Shown one piece after another: positions 1-7,286 of a DNA stretch of 12,071 nucleotides (position 1 is the stretch's first letter; the number at the start of each line of letters is the position of its first letter). The translations under genes and the position numbers were made by a program. The stretch comes from Myxococcales bacterium UBA5297 (GTDB lineage Bacteria > Myxococcota > Myxococcia > Myxococcales > UBA5297): the NCBI GenBank assembly GCA_002408385.1, contig DHSB01000027.1:18412-30482 (forward strand). The letters run 5' to 3'. The notes under the pieces are model-generated. The model was not told where the DNA came from, made no database searches, and was given only the letters and a program-made list of their open reading frames with translations.

Positions 1-212
1 GGCTACGCTCGAGGTGACCGGGGGGCGGCGGGCCGAGTCCAAGGAGATTTGTCGACACCTCTTGAGCCGGCGCCCGAATCGCTCCGGCCGCGGCGCTTGC
101 GGCCTGCCGTCCTCGACACCGCGCGGTGCGCCGCCGATACTTGCCCGCGATCCGACAGCGCGCGGTCCCGGCCGTCCGGGCGGCCTCGCGGTCCAGCTTC
201 CGAGAGAGAGCC
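1..212 (+). other. Contig edge and leader of the Cys-rich lipoprotein gene
   Basis: No gene is supported here. One frame closes at the TGA at 15-17 and could be the last few codons of a gene outside the window, but that is too short to judge. An aaggag at 41-46 precedes a TTG-initiated 55-codon frame ending at 216, but its third-position G/C is far below that of the real genes. No convincing promoter was identified. Confidence 0.4.
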
Positions 213-1976
213 ATGAGAGGTTTCGCCGTCTTCGCCCTGCTCTTCGCCGCGACCCTGACCGGCTGCAACGAGCCGGCCTCGCCGCCCACCCCAGACGCCG
301 GGAGCTGCGCCGCGCCCTGCGGGAGCGCCTGCTGCGCCGAGCACGAGAGCTGCGTCGAGGGGCGCTGCGCCTGCGGGCCGCAGTGCGACGGCAAGCTGTG
401 TGGCGACGACGGCTGCGGGGCAAGCTGCGGCAAGTGCCCGAGCGGCCGCGCCTGCGTCGGCGGCCAGTGCCTCACCTGCATCGCCGACTGCGAGGGCAGG
501 CTGTGCGGCGACGACGGCTGTGGCGGCTCGTGCGGCGAATGCGAGCCCGGCTCGCTCTGTTCGGAGGCGGGCGCCTGCGTCGTCTGCCCGCCGCAGTGCG
601 AGAACAAGGAGTGCGGTCCCGACGGCTGCGGGGGGAGCTGTGGCGAGTGCGTCCTGCCCTACTCCTGCGCCGGCGGGCGGTGCGGCTGCGCGCGCAGCGG
701 CGCCTTCTGCGCGACGGACGCGGACTGCTGCAGCCAGCGCTGCGACGGGGCGCAGTGCGCCGCCTGCCCGATGCAGGGCGAGCCCTGCGGCGAGGGGTGC
801 TGTCCCGGCCTGAGCTGCCACCTGGGCCTCTGCAGCACCTGCGGACAGGTCGGCGCGCGCTGCACCGAGCCCTCGGACTGCTGCGCGGGCGCCTGCGAGG
901 GCGGCCTGTGCCAGGCGGTCTGCGGGTTCCCGGGCAGCGCCTGCAGCTCGCCCGCCGACTGCTGCGGGGTCTCCACCTGCCCCGAGTCGACCCGAGCCTG
1001 CTGCCTCGAGCCCGGCAAGGCGTGCACCGTGGCCGGCGAGTGCTGCTCGGGCAAGTGCGCCTCGAGCCTCTGCGCCTGCAGCGAGCCGGGAGCGCCCTGC
1101 GGCGGCTCCTCCGACTGCTGCGAGGGCACCACCTGCGGCGCCGGACGCTGCTGCAAGCCGACCGAGGCGAGCTGCACGCTGGCCAGCGAGTGCTGCGACG
1201 GGCGCTGTGAAGGCGGCAAGTGCTGCCGCCCGGTCGGCGAAGCCTGCAGCGCCGACTCGCAGTGCTGCGGGGGCTCGTGCATCGACGGGACCTGCTGCCG
1301 GGACATCGGCGGCGGCTGCCAGCTCAACGCCGACTGCTGCAGCGGCAACTGCAACGCCAACACCTGCTGCCAGCCCGCCGGAGGCGAATGCGGCGCGGTC
1401 TCCGAGTGCTGCAGCGGCAACTGCGAGAACGGGAGTTGCTGCCGGTTGCTCGCGGCCTCCTGCGGCTCGAGCGCCGAGTGCTGCACCGGCGGCTGCGAGG
1501 GCGGCAGGTGCTGCAGGCCCAACGACGCGGTCTGCGGGCTCTCCTCCGAGTGCTGTGGCGGGCGCTGTTCGGACGGCGCCTGCTGCACGGTCAACGGCCG
1601 CGCCTGCGCCGGCGACGGCGACTGCTGCGCCGACAACTGCGAGGACGGCACCTGCTGCTTCCTCAACGGCTCGGCCTGCTCGAGCCCGGCTGACTGCTGC
1701 GCGCCCACCACCTGCGGGCTGGCAGGCCAGTGCTGCCTCGACACGGGCGCGAGCTGCGCCGAGGACTCCGAGTGCTGCGCGGGGATCGAGGGCGCCTGCC
1801 GAGGCGGGGCGTGCTGCAGCACGGTGATTTGCCGCCAGCCCGATGACTGCTGCGACGGCTTTGAATGCGGGGGCCAGCTCTGCTGCGCCCAGCAGGCAAC
1901 CGCCTGCGGACCCGGCATCCCCTGCTGCGGCGGCCTGGCCTGCGCCGAGGGGACCTGCCAGCCCATCGAACAGTAA
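213..1976 (+). CDS. Cysteine-rich lipoprotein with tandem knottin-like (C-C-CC-C-C) repeats
   Basis: Predicted 587-residue secreted lipoprotein; function unknown. The start is the ATG at 213, which gives a short signal peptide with hydrophobic core (about residues 4-15) and lipobox LTGC with Cys18. Residue +2 is Asn, not Asp, so outer-membrane sorting is plausible. An upstream in-frame ATG at 126 would add an Arg-rich stretch and bury the signal. A purine-rich GAGAGAG lies just upstream. I count about 133 cysteines, nearly all TGC codons. After a short Pro-rich linker (about 19-31) and a first Cys cluster (32-52), three modules with the core CGxDGCGxSCGxC lie at about 54-75, 89-110 and 125-146. 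From 159 to 582 there are 17 six-Cys units, ten with exact spacing C-x6-C-x5-CC-x3-C-x4-C. Seven of these (314-481) abut with no linker, period 24 residues. No enzymatic motif is seen. Cys-rich proteins with DGCGGSCG modules are known from myxobacteria. A surface structural, adhesive or toxin-like role is inference only. Confidence 0.87.
   Translation: MRGFAVFALLFAATLTGCNEPASPPTPDAGSCAAPCGSACCAEHESCVEGRCACGPQCDGKLCGDDGCGASCGKCPSGRACVGGQCLTCIADCEGRLCGDDGCGGSCGECEPGSLCSEAGACVVCPPQCENKECGPDGCGGSCGECVLPYSCAGGRCGCARSGAFCATDADCCSQRCDGAQCAACPMQGEPCGEGCCPGLSCHLGLCSTCGQVGARCTEPSDCCAGACEGGLCQAVCGFPGSACSSPADCCGVSTCPESTRACCLEPGKACTVAGECCSGKCASSLCACSEPGAPCGGSSDCCEGTTCGAGRCCKPTEASCTLASECCDGRCEGGKCCRPVGEACSADSQCCGGSCIDGTCCRDIGGGCQLNADCCSGNCNANTCCQPAGGECGAVSECCSGNCENGSCCRLLAASCGSSAECCTGGCEGGRCCRPNDAVCGLSSECCGGRCSDGACCTVNGRACAGDGDCCADNCEDGTCCFLNGSACSSPADCCAPTTCGLAGQCCLDTGASCAEDSECCAGIEGACRGGACCSTVICRQPDDCCDGFECGGQLCCAQQATACGPGIPCCGGLACAEGTCQPIEQ
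372..650 (+). repeat. Three DGCGGSCG-type Cys modules, period 35-36 residues
   Basis: Residues 54-75, 89-110 and 125-146 of the Cys-rich lipoprotein each follow the pattern C-x3-C-x4-C-G-x-D-G-C-G-x-S-C-G-x-C, separated by 13-14 residue spacers that carry further cysteines. The conserved core (D/P)DGCGGSCG differs in composition and spacing from the downstream C-C-CC-C-C units, so the protein is a mosaic of two module types. From family knowledge, similar DGCGGSCG modules recur in secreted proteins of myxobacteria and relatives. Confidence 0.85.
1152..1655 (+). repeat. Seven perfect 72-bp (24-residue) coding repeats
   Basis: Seven consecutive in-frame units within the Cys-rich lipoprotein (residues 314-481), each exactly 24 codons. 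Every unit keeps Cys at relative positions 1, 8, 14, 15, 19 and 24, and the last Cys of one unit directly precedes the first Cys of the next, giving the recurring CC junction. Between the cysteines only small and polar residues recur: an acidic residue or Gln before the internal CC, and G or N after it. The units differ at most non-Cys positions, so this is an old, diverged array rather than a fresh tandem expansion. Flanking units continue with looser spacing. Confidence 0.9.
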
Positions 1977-2142
1977 GCCGGCCCGACGAGCGGACGCTCT
2001 TCCTCCGAAGCGAACGCGACCGGCACCTCCCGACCTGCGGGCGCGCGATGAGGCGGGCCGTCGGATGCTCGCCCTACGTCTCGGCGGGCGGCTGCGCGGC
2101 CGTCAGACACGGGCAGCGCTCGCCTCGTGCTATCCGAGGTGC
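1977..2142 (+). other. Non-coding gap ahead of the permease gene
   Basis: Spacer of 166 bases. The permease frame stays open back to 1843, and an in-frame ATG lies at 2065. However, codons from 2065 to 2142 have several A/T third positions and give an R/C/A-rich translation, unlike the near-total G/C third positions seen from 2143 on. I read this as leader DNA. No convincing -35/-10 pair, hairpin-plus-T terminator or riboswitch was seen. Confidence 0.45.
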
Positions 2143-4191
2143 GTGAACGCCCGAAAGCGCCGCCACCGCCCGGTCCCCGCGGGTCGGCCCTCCGCCAAGA
2201 CCCGCGAAGCGTTCACCCCGGTCCCCTCCGCGGCGCCGGGGCGCACCGGCCGGTTGCGCCGCTTCCTGCTGACGGGCTCGCGCCCGGCCGAGCCCGGGCA
2301 GGAGGCGCGGGTCTGGCCCTGGTACAAGGTCCTTTGGCTGACCGGCGTCGACTACTTCTCGACCCTCGGCTATCAGCCCGGCATCGCCTTTCTCGCCGCC
2401 GGCGTGCTCTCGCCCATCGCCTCGGCGCTGCTCGTGCTCGCCACCCTCGGCGGGGCCCTGCCGACCTACATGGCGGTCGCTCGCCGCTCGTACATCGGGC
2501 AAGGCTCCATCGCCATGCTCGAGAGGCTGCTGCACGGCTGGTGGTCCAAGCTCTTCGTGCTCCTGCTGCTCGGGTTCGCGACGACCGCCTTCGTGATCAC
2601 CATGACCCTGTCGGCCGCCGACGCCGCGCTGCACGCGGTCGAGAACCCGCTGCTCAAACCGCTTTTGGGCGACCACCGCACCCTGTTGACGGTCGGGCTG
2701 CTCGCCGCGCTCGCCGTCCTGTTTCTCTCCGGGGCCCGGGAGGTCATCGGGGTCGCCATGGCCGTGGGCGTCCCCTACATCCTCATCAACGCGGTGGTCC
2801 TCGCCCGCTCGCTGTGGGAGATCGCCTACCGCCCGGACCTCTGGGAGCGCTTCAGCCTCGAGCTCGCCGCCCAGGGCGACGTCACCGGGATCCTGCTCGC
2901 CTCGATGGTCGTCTTCCCGAAGCTGGCGCTCGGCCTGTCGGGGTTTGAGACCGGGGTCGCGGTCATGCCGCTGGTCAAGAGCGAAGCCAGGCCAGGCAAG
3001 GACTTCATCCGCGGCCGGGTGCGCGCGACCCGGAAGCTGCTCGCCACCGCGGCGGGGATCATGAGCGCGATGCTCATCGCCTCGTCGTTCTCGACCACGG
3101 TCCTCATCCCGGCTGCCGAGCTGCAGCCCGGCGGCGCGGCGAACGGCCGCGCGCTCGCCTTCCTTGCCCACGGGCTGCTGGGCCGCGGCTTCGGCTCGGT
3201 CTACGACTTTCTCACCATCCTCATCCTCTGGTTCGCCGGCTCCTCGGCGATGGCCGGGCTGCTCACCCTCATCCCGCGCTACCTGCCGCGCTTCGGCATG
3301 GCCCCGCAGTGGGTCGCCGAGCGCCGTCCGCTCGTGCTCTTGCTCTTCGTCGCCACCCTCGCCGTCACCCTCGCCTTCGACGCCGAGGTCGACGCGCAGG
3401 CGGGCGCCTACGCCACCGGCGTGCTCGTGCTCATCCTCTCGGCCGCCGTCGCCGTCGCCCTCGCGACCTGGCGCGAGGCGCGCACCGGGCGCCATCCCGA
3501 CGGGCGCCGCGGCGCCCCTCGCCGCAAGCCCTTCGTCAGCCTCTACTTCTGGCTCATCAGCGCCGTCTTCGCCTTCGCGCTCATCGACAACGTCGTCGAG
3601 CGGCCCGACGGCGTGATCATCGCCGGGCTCTTCTGTCTGGCCATCCTGGTGGCGAGCGCGCTCAGCCGCTATCGGCGCGCGCTGGAGCTCAGGGTCGATG
3701 CGCTCAGCTTCGCCAACGCGCGCTCCGAGCAGATATGGGAGGCGGCCAAGGACAAGAAGGTCAGCCTCGTGCCGCTGCGCACCGCCTCGCCCAAAGCCCG
3801 CCACGCCAAGGCCCGCGAGATCCGGCGCTACTACAACACCCGGGGGCCGCTGGCCTTTCTCCACATCGACCTGCGCGACGACCGCAGCGAGTTCAACACC
3901 GCGCTGCGCGTGCGCGTCGAGAAGGCGGTCGCCGACGGCGAGGGCTGCCTCATCATCCACGTCAGCGGCGCGGTGGCCATCGCCAACACCATCGCCTACG
4001 TGAGCGAGCAGCTCGATCCGCTGGCGCTCTTCCTCGGCCTGACGCGCGGCAACAAGATGGCCCAGGCCGTCAAGTACGTGCTCTTCGGCGAGGGCGAGAC
4101 CGGGCTGCTCGTCTTCGACGTGCTCCGGCGCCACTGGGCCTCGACGCCTGGACATCACGTGCGGCCTCTCGTCTTCCTGATGAGCGAGTGA
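2143..4191 (+). CDS. APC-superfamily permease with C-terminal soluble domain
   Basis: Predicted inner-membrane transporter of about 682 residues, probably for amino acids or a related small cation or metabolite; the substrate cannot be read from sequence. The membrane part runs from about residue 58 to 507. It begins with WPWYKVLWLTGVDYFSTLGY, typical of a bacterial APC-like subfamily, followed by GQGSIAMLERLL (119-130) and roughly a dozen hydrophobic segments. Residues about 508-682 form a soluble, presumably cytoplasmic tail with alternating beta/alpha character (LAFLHIDLRDD, GCLIIHVSGAVAIANTIAY, TGLLVFDVLRRHW). The GTG at 2143 is chosen because third-position G/C rises sharply there; a GAGG at 2136-2139 is rather close to it. 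TTG 2254 (residue 38), just before RRFLLTG, may be the true start, since relatives as I recall them begin near that point; ATG 2065 is less likely. It ends 36 bases from the convergent HEAT-repeat gene. No obvious link to its neighbours. Confidence 0.85.
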   Translation: MNARKRRHRPVPAGRPSAKTREAFTPVPSAAPGRTGRLRRFLLTGSRPAEPGQEARVWPWYKVLWLTGVDYFSTLGYQPGIAFLAAGVLSPIASALLVLATLGGALPTYMAVARRSYIGQGSIAMLERLLHGWWSKLFVLLLLGFATTAFVITMTLSAADAALHAVENPLLKPLLGDHRTLLTVGLLAALAVLFLSGAREVIGVAMAVGVPYILINAVVLARSLWEIAYRPDLWERFSLELAAQGDVTGILLASMVVFPKLALGLSGFETGVAVMPLVKSEARPGKDFIRGRVRATRKLLATAAGIMSAMLIASSFSTTVLIPAAELQPGGAANGRALAFLAHGLLGRGFGSVYDFLTILILWFAGSSAMAGLLTLIPRYLPRFGMAPQWVAERRPLVLLLFVATLAVTLAFDAEVDAQAGAYATGVLVLILSAAVAVALATWREARTGRHPDGRRGAPRRKPFVSLYFWLISAVFAFALIDNVVERPDGVIIAGLFCLAILVASALSRYRRALELRVDALSFANARSEQIWEAAKDKKVSLVPLRTASPKARHAKAREIRRYYNTRGPLAFLHIDLRDDRSEFNTALRVRVEKAVADGEGCLIIHVSGAVAIANTIAYVSEQLDPLALFLGLTRGNKMAQAVKYVLFGEGETGLLVFDVLRRHWASTPGHHVRPLVFLMSE

Positions 4192-4227
4192 GCGGCCGCG
4201 CCACCGAATCGAGACCCGCGCGGGCGC

Positions 4228-6051
4228 CTACTCCTCGCAGGTCCAGGTCTCGAGCGCCGCGGCGCGCACCCGCGCCGACGGGTGAGCCCTCAGCCTCCGC
4301 AGCCGCTGCCTGAGCTCGCCGCCCCACGACAGCCGCCGCCCGAGGATCCCGAGCAGCGCGACCCCGAGCAGCGCGCCGGGCTCTTCGCGCGCCGACAACC
4401 TGTCACAGACCGCCAGCACCTTCGTCGGATCCCACTCGGCCTGCTGCCCCGGGGCCCCTCTTCGCGAAAATCGAGCTCCAATCGTCGGATCCCAATCGGC
4501 GTGCCGCCCCGCGAGCCTCTCGACGAGGTCCGCGGCGAGCGTTCCCGTCCAGCCGCCCGCGCCCGACTCGTCCGCGAGGCGCTCGAGCACGCCGGCGGCG
4601 GCCTCGACCTCGTTCCAGTCGATGGCCGAGACCTCGAGCCGCGCCGCCGCGAGCCCCAGCGTCTCGTCGGCGCGCAGCGCGCGGGCCACCTCGCCCAGCT
4701 CCGGCCCGAGCGCGGCCAGCGAGGTCCACGAGCTCAGCCGAAGGCTGTCGGCGATCCACTGCAGCCGCTGCCGAGCGGGAAGGTCGCGCTCCGCCCCCGC
4801 GTCCCAGTCTTCTCGGTACGGCGAGGCCACCAGCGTGCGGACCGCGCCGGCCAGCGCCTGTGACGCGCCGCAGTCGCGACAGGCCTTGACGAGAGCCCTG
4901 AGCGCCTCCTTCCACTCGGCCCCGTCCTCCAGGTCCACGAGGCGCGCCGCCGCGGCCTGGGCGATCTCCCCCTCGCAGCCTTTCGGCCAGCGCGCGAGCT
5001 TGTCGAACCCCGCCTTGCGCACCCGCAGGTCCGGAGCACCGGCCGCCTTCAGGAGCAGCAGCCCGTAGCGGCGCCTCTGCGCCGCTGACATGCCGCGCGC
5101 GGACTCGTCGAAGAGGCTGTAGGGCAGCTCGGCGTCCGGGCTGGCCGCGATCTCGTCGAGGATGCGCCAGGCGCGCTCGTCCTCGAGCGCCGTGCGCGCG
5201 ACGTGCCCGGCGGCGATGCGCACGTCGCGGTGCAGCCCCTCCCTCCTCCACTCGCGCTCGAGCAGCTCGAGCGCGCCGGGCGGGCGGAACGCGCCGAGCA
5301 GGCGCAGGGCCTCCTTGTGCACGGTGACCTTGAGCTGCTCGCTGTCGAGCAGCTCGCCGAGCCGCTCGCCGAGACAGGAGGGGGCGACGTGCCGCGCGGA
5401 GCGCTGGACGGCGTACATCGCCACCCGGGCGCGGTCGCCGTCGAGGTGCTGAAGCAGCACCGGCAGCCCCTGCTCCGGCCTGTCGATCCACGCGAGCCCC
5501 GCGAGCGCCGCCTCGATCACCGGGACCTCGTCGGAGAGGAAGCCGCACAGCAGCTCGTCGTCGACCACCGGCATCCGCGAGAGGACCCGAAGCGAAGCGG
5601 CGCGCTCACCATCCGACCGCTTCTTGTCCGAGGCGATCTGCCGGTGCATCCGCGCGAGCACCCGCTGCTGGCGCGGCAGCCAGCGCTCGAAGCCGCTGGT
5701 GGCCGGGAGCACGAGGATCGTCTTTCCGGTGAGGAACTTTCCGCGCAGCGGCCGGCCCTCGAGGCAGGGGTCGAGCCACTCCTGCCGGCGCCGGTGCAGG
5801 TGGGCGAAGACCTCGGGGAGGACGATCGCCGAGGGCTCGCGTTCGAGGAGCCGCTTCACCCGCCGGTCGCGAGACTCGGGTGGCTCGAGCCAGAGCGCTA
5901 CCGCCCGCTCAGCCAGCCATTGCGGCGACGCCTCGGTCGCCGGCTCGAGCAGCTTCTGGAGAAGGTCGAGGCCCCAGGCCCGCTTCCCGAGCGCCGTGGC
6001 GAGAGCCAACACGAGTTGATGGCTCTCGCGCTCGTTGGCGTCGCGGATCAT
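4228..6051 (-). CDS. HEAT-repeat protein, C-terminal part (downstream of frameshift)
   Basis: Open frame of 607 residues from the ATG at 6051, very probably the C-terminal part of one larger protein whose N-terminal part is 6048-7286. The sequence is almost entirely paired amphipathic helices (for example ALRLLGAF, VRIAAGHVARTAL, DLRVRKAGFDKLARW), ending in HPSARVRAAALETW, a classic HEAT/ARM-type pattern for protein-binding alpha-solenoids. The segment GFERWLPRQQ (about 120-129) resembles, from memory, a conserved stretch of giant HEAT-repeat proteins in Actinobacteria and Myxococcota. No signal peptide, membrane segment or catalytic motif is visible, so a cytoplasmic scaffold is inferred. 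Coding signal in this frame continues upstream of the ATG (ERQIFAVLQ), which argues against 6051 being an authentic start. The exact biological role is unknown. Confidence 0.78.
   Translation of the reverse strand: MIRDANERESHQLVLALATALGKRAWGLDLLQKLLEPATEASPQWLAERAVALWLEPPESRDRRVKRLLEREPSAIVLPEVFAHLHRRRQEWLDPCLEGRPLRGKFLTGKTILVLPATSGFERWLPRQQRVLARMHRQIASDKKRSDGERAASLRVLSRMPVVDDELLCGFLSDEVPVIEAALAGLAWIDRPEQGLPVLLQHLDGDRARVAMYAVQRSARHVAPSCLGERLGELLDSEQLKVTVHKEALRLLGAFRPPGALELLEREWRREGLHRDVRIAAGHVARTALEDERAWRILDEIAASPDAELPYSLFDESARGMSAAQRRRYGLLLLKAAGAPDLRVRKAGFDKLARWPKGCEGEIAQAAAARLVDLEDGAEWKEALRALVKACRDCGASQALAGAVRTLVASPYREDWDAGAERDLPARQRLQWIADSLRLSSWTSLAALGPELGEVARALRADETLGLAAARLEVSAIDWNEVEAAAGVLERLADESGAGGWTGTLAADLVERLAGRHADWDPTIGARFSRRGAPGQQAEWDPTKVLAVCDRLSAREEPGALLGVALLGILGRRLSWGGELRQRLRRLRAHPSARVRAAALETWTCEE
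4423..4500 (-). repeat. Imperfect 60-bp duplication (WDPT motif) in the HEAT-repeat gene
   Basis: The 18-mers at 4423-4440 (cgtcggatcccactcggc) and 4483-4500 differ by a single base and lie exactly 60 bases, or 20 codons, apart. On the minus strand they encode the two segments ADWDPTIG and AEWDPTKV (about residues 516-540 of the C-terminal ORF). Sequence flanking the matches also has partial similarity, suggesting a small in-frame tandem duplication. Confidence 0.7.
6048..6051 (-). other. ATGA stop/start overlap between the two HEAT-repeat ORFs
   Basis: On the minus strand the TGA that ends the 412-residue ORF (6050-6048) overlaps an ATG (6051-6049) that opens the 607-residue ORF. This is the arrangement seen in translationally coupled gene pairs, so two separate coupled polypeptides are a formal alternative to a frameshifted single gene. 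No Shine-Dalgarno-like sequence is obvious just upstream. Confidence 0.6.
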
Positions 6052-7286
6052 CGGCTGGAGGACGGCGAAGATCTGCCGCTCGGCGCCGCGCGCGGGAGGC
6101 TCGCGGCGAGCGGCGGCAAGGAGAGGCTCCCGGCCTGCTTCGCGAGCCGCTGGAGGATCGACAGGGAGAGCTGGAAGAGCGCGCACTCGGGGCTCGTCGC
6201 GTGGCGTTGCATCAGCCGGAACGCGAGCGTCTGCAGCGCGCCTCGGGTCGCGGGCGAGGTGTCGCGCGCCTCGGTGAGCCACCGGGTCATCCGCAGCAGC
6301 GCCTCGGCGTGCTCGTCCTCGAAGCACGAGACAGGAACTCTGCTCAGCGCCCCGACGACGGCCAGCCGCACCGGGTCCTGCTCGTTCTTGATGCGGGCGA
6401 GGAAGGCGAGCGTCTCGGTCATGCCGCGCCGCGAGCGGCCGGTACAGCGCACGAGCTGGGCGAGCGCAAAGGCGCGCTCCTCGGCCTTGGAGACGGAGCA
6501 GGCCTGAACCAGCCGCTCGCGTGCCGCGTCGATGTCGCGGAAGGCGACGACCTCGAGCTCGCGCTCCGGGGATTCGCGGACCTCGCGCATCGCCGCCACG
6601 CGCGCCGCCTGCTCCTCGCGAAGCGCGTGCGGCAGCGCCTCGAGCAACGAGTCCGGGAGGAGCCGCTCGCCGAGCGGCTGGACGGCACAGGCCTGCGCGA
6701 AGAGGGCCGCCCGCGCCCCGGGCGCGACCCCGGACAAGAGCTGAGCGAGGTTTGCCGGCTCTTCGGCGAGCAAGCGCGCGAGCCGCTCGAGATGCTCCTT
6801 TCGCAGGCGACGCACGTGCCGGGCGAGCGTCGCGGGCAGGCCCCGCCGCGCGAGCCGGACGCGCGCTTCCTCGTGGACGAGCAGCGCGAAGACCTCCTCC
6901 GGCGCTCTCCGGCTCCAGCGCCTGAGCCGCCGCTCGATGCAGCGCGGGAGCCCGAGCCGAGCCCAAACCGCCGACCGGTCGCGCGGCGCGCTTCGTTCGA
7001 GGGCGCCTCTCAGCTCTTCCAGGACCGGCCCCGGGTGGCACAGCGCGAGCCGGCGCCAGGCGCGAACCGCGTACGCGAGCTCCGGGAGCCTGGCCCGCAC
7101 GAGCTCGGGGCCGCACGCCGGCAGCAGTACGGCCGCTTCGCGCACGCCCCAACGCTCGATCAGCCGGGGCAGCAGGCGCTCGGCCAGGCTGGTTCGCCCG
7201 GACCGTTTGATCCCGTCGAGCAGGCGCCGGCGGACCGCGGGCGGCGCATCCTCGAGGTGCGATTCGATCGCCGCCTCGTCGCTCAC
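6048..7286 (-). CDS. HEAT-repeat protein, N-terminal part (truncated by frameshift)
   Basis: Open frame of 412 residues from the GTG at 7286 to a TGA at 6048. Up to about residue 384 (nt 6135) it is convincing helical-repeat protein: repeated Leu/Ala/Arg amphipathic helices such as PPAVRRRLLDGIKRSG, REAAVLLPACG, DPVRLAVVGALSRVP and RGALQTLAFRLMQRHA. The last 25 or so residues turn Ser/Pro-rich and carry rare codons such as AGA and TCT. In the same place the next frame reads like natural helix and leads straight into the downstream ORF. The GTG at 7286 is unlikely to be the real start, because in-frame coding sequence (DEALLLKGLEHPSIRVRLN) continues upstream to about 7415 without a start codon. 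With one base restored at each of two sites the gene would run from GTG 7489 to 4228, about 1,087 residues. Whether it is a pseudogene, an assembly error or two coupled genes is open. Confidence 0.75.
   Translation of the reverse strand: MSDEAAIESHLEDAPPAVRRRLLDGIKRSGRTSLAERLLPRLIERWGVREAAVLLPACGPELVRARLPELAYAVRAWRRLALCHPGPVLEELRGALERSAPRDRSAVWARLGLPRCIERRLRRWSRRAPEEVFALLVHEEARVRLARRGLPATLARHVRRLRKEHLERLARLLAEEPANLAQLLSGVAPGARAALFAQACAVQPLGERLLPDSLLEALPHALREEQAARVAAMREVRESPERELEVVAFRDIDAARERLVQACSVSKAEERAFALAQLVRCTGRSRRGMTETLAFLARIKNEQDPVRLAVVGALSRVPVSCFEDEHAEALLRMTRWLTEARDTSPATRGALQTLAFRLMQRHATSPECALFQLSLSILQRLAKQAGSLSLPPLAASLPRAAPSGRSSPSSSR

Noticed and set aside
49..216. 55-codon TTG ORF with aaggag upstream and an ATGA overlap with the lipoprotein start
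   Set aside because: About a quarter of its third positions are A/T, the product is Pro/Arg/Ser-rich and featureless, and the overlap is likely chance.
659..2110. Long opposite-strand and alternative-frame ORFs across the Cys-rich gene (also 3-821 minus, 14-1210 plus)
   Set aside because: They are by-products of repeated TGC codons in a stop-poor GC-rich gene. The translations are Arg/Leu-, Ala- or Gln/Ser/Pro-rich, without domains.
2074..4158. 694-residue minus-strand ORF opposite the permease
   Set aside because: Its composition (D/E/G/R/Q-rich, no hydrophobic pattern) is a mirror of hydrophobic codons on the plus strand, which encode an unmistakable transporter.
4215..4224. Palindrome cccgcgcggg between convergent genes as a bidirectional terminator
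   Set aside because: No loop space in the perfect palindrome and no T-run on either side; short GC palindromes are expected at this base composition.
6085..6140. Programmed -1 ribosomal frameshift
   Set aside because: No X-XXY-YYZ slippery heptamer was found in the transition region, and a second similar break exists in the same gene.
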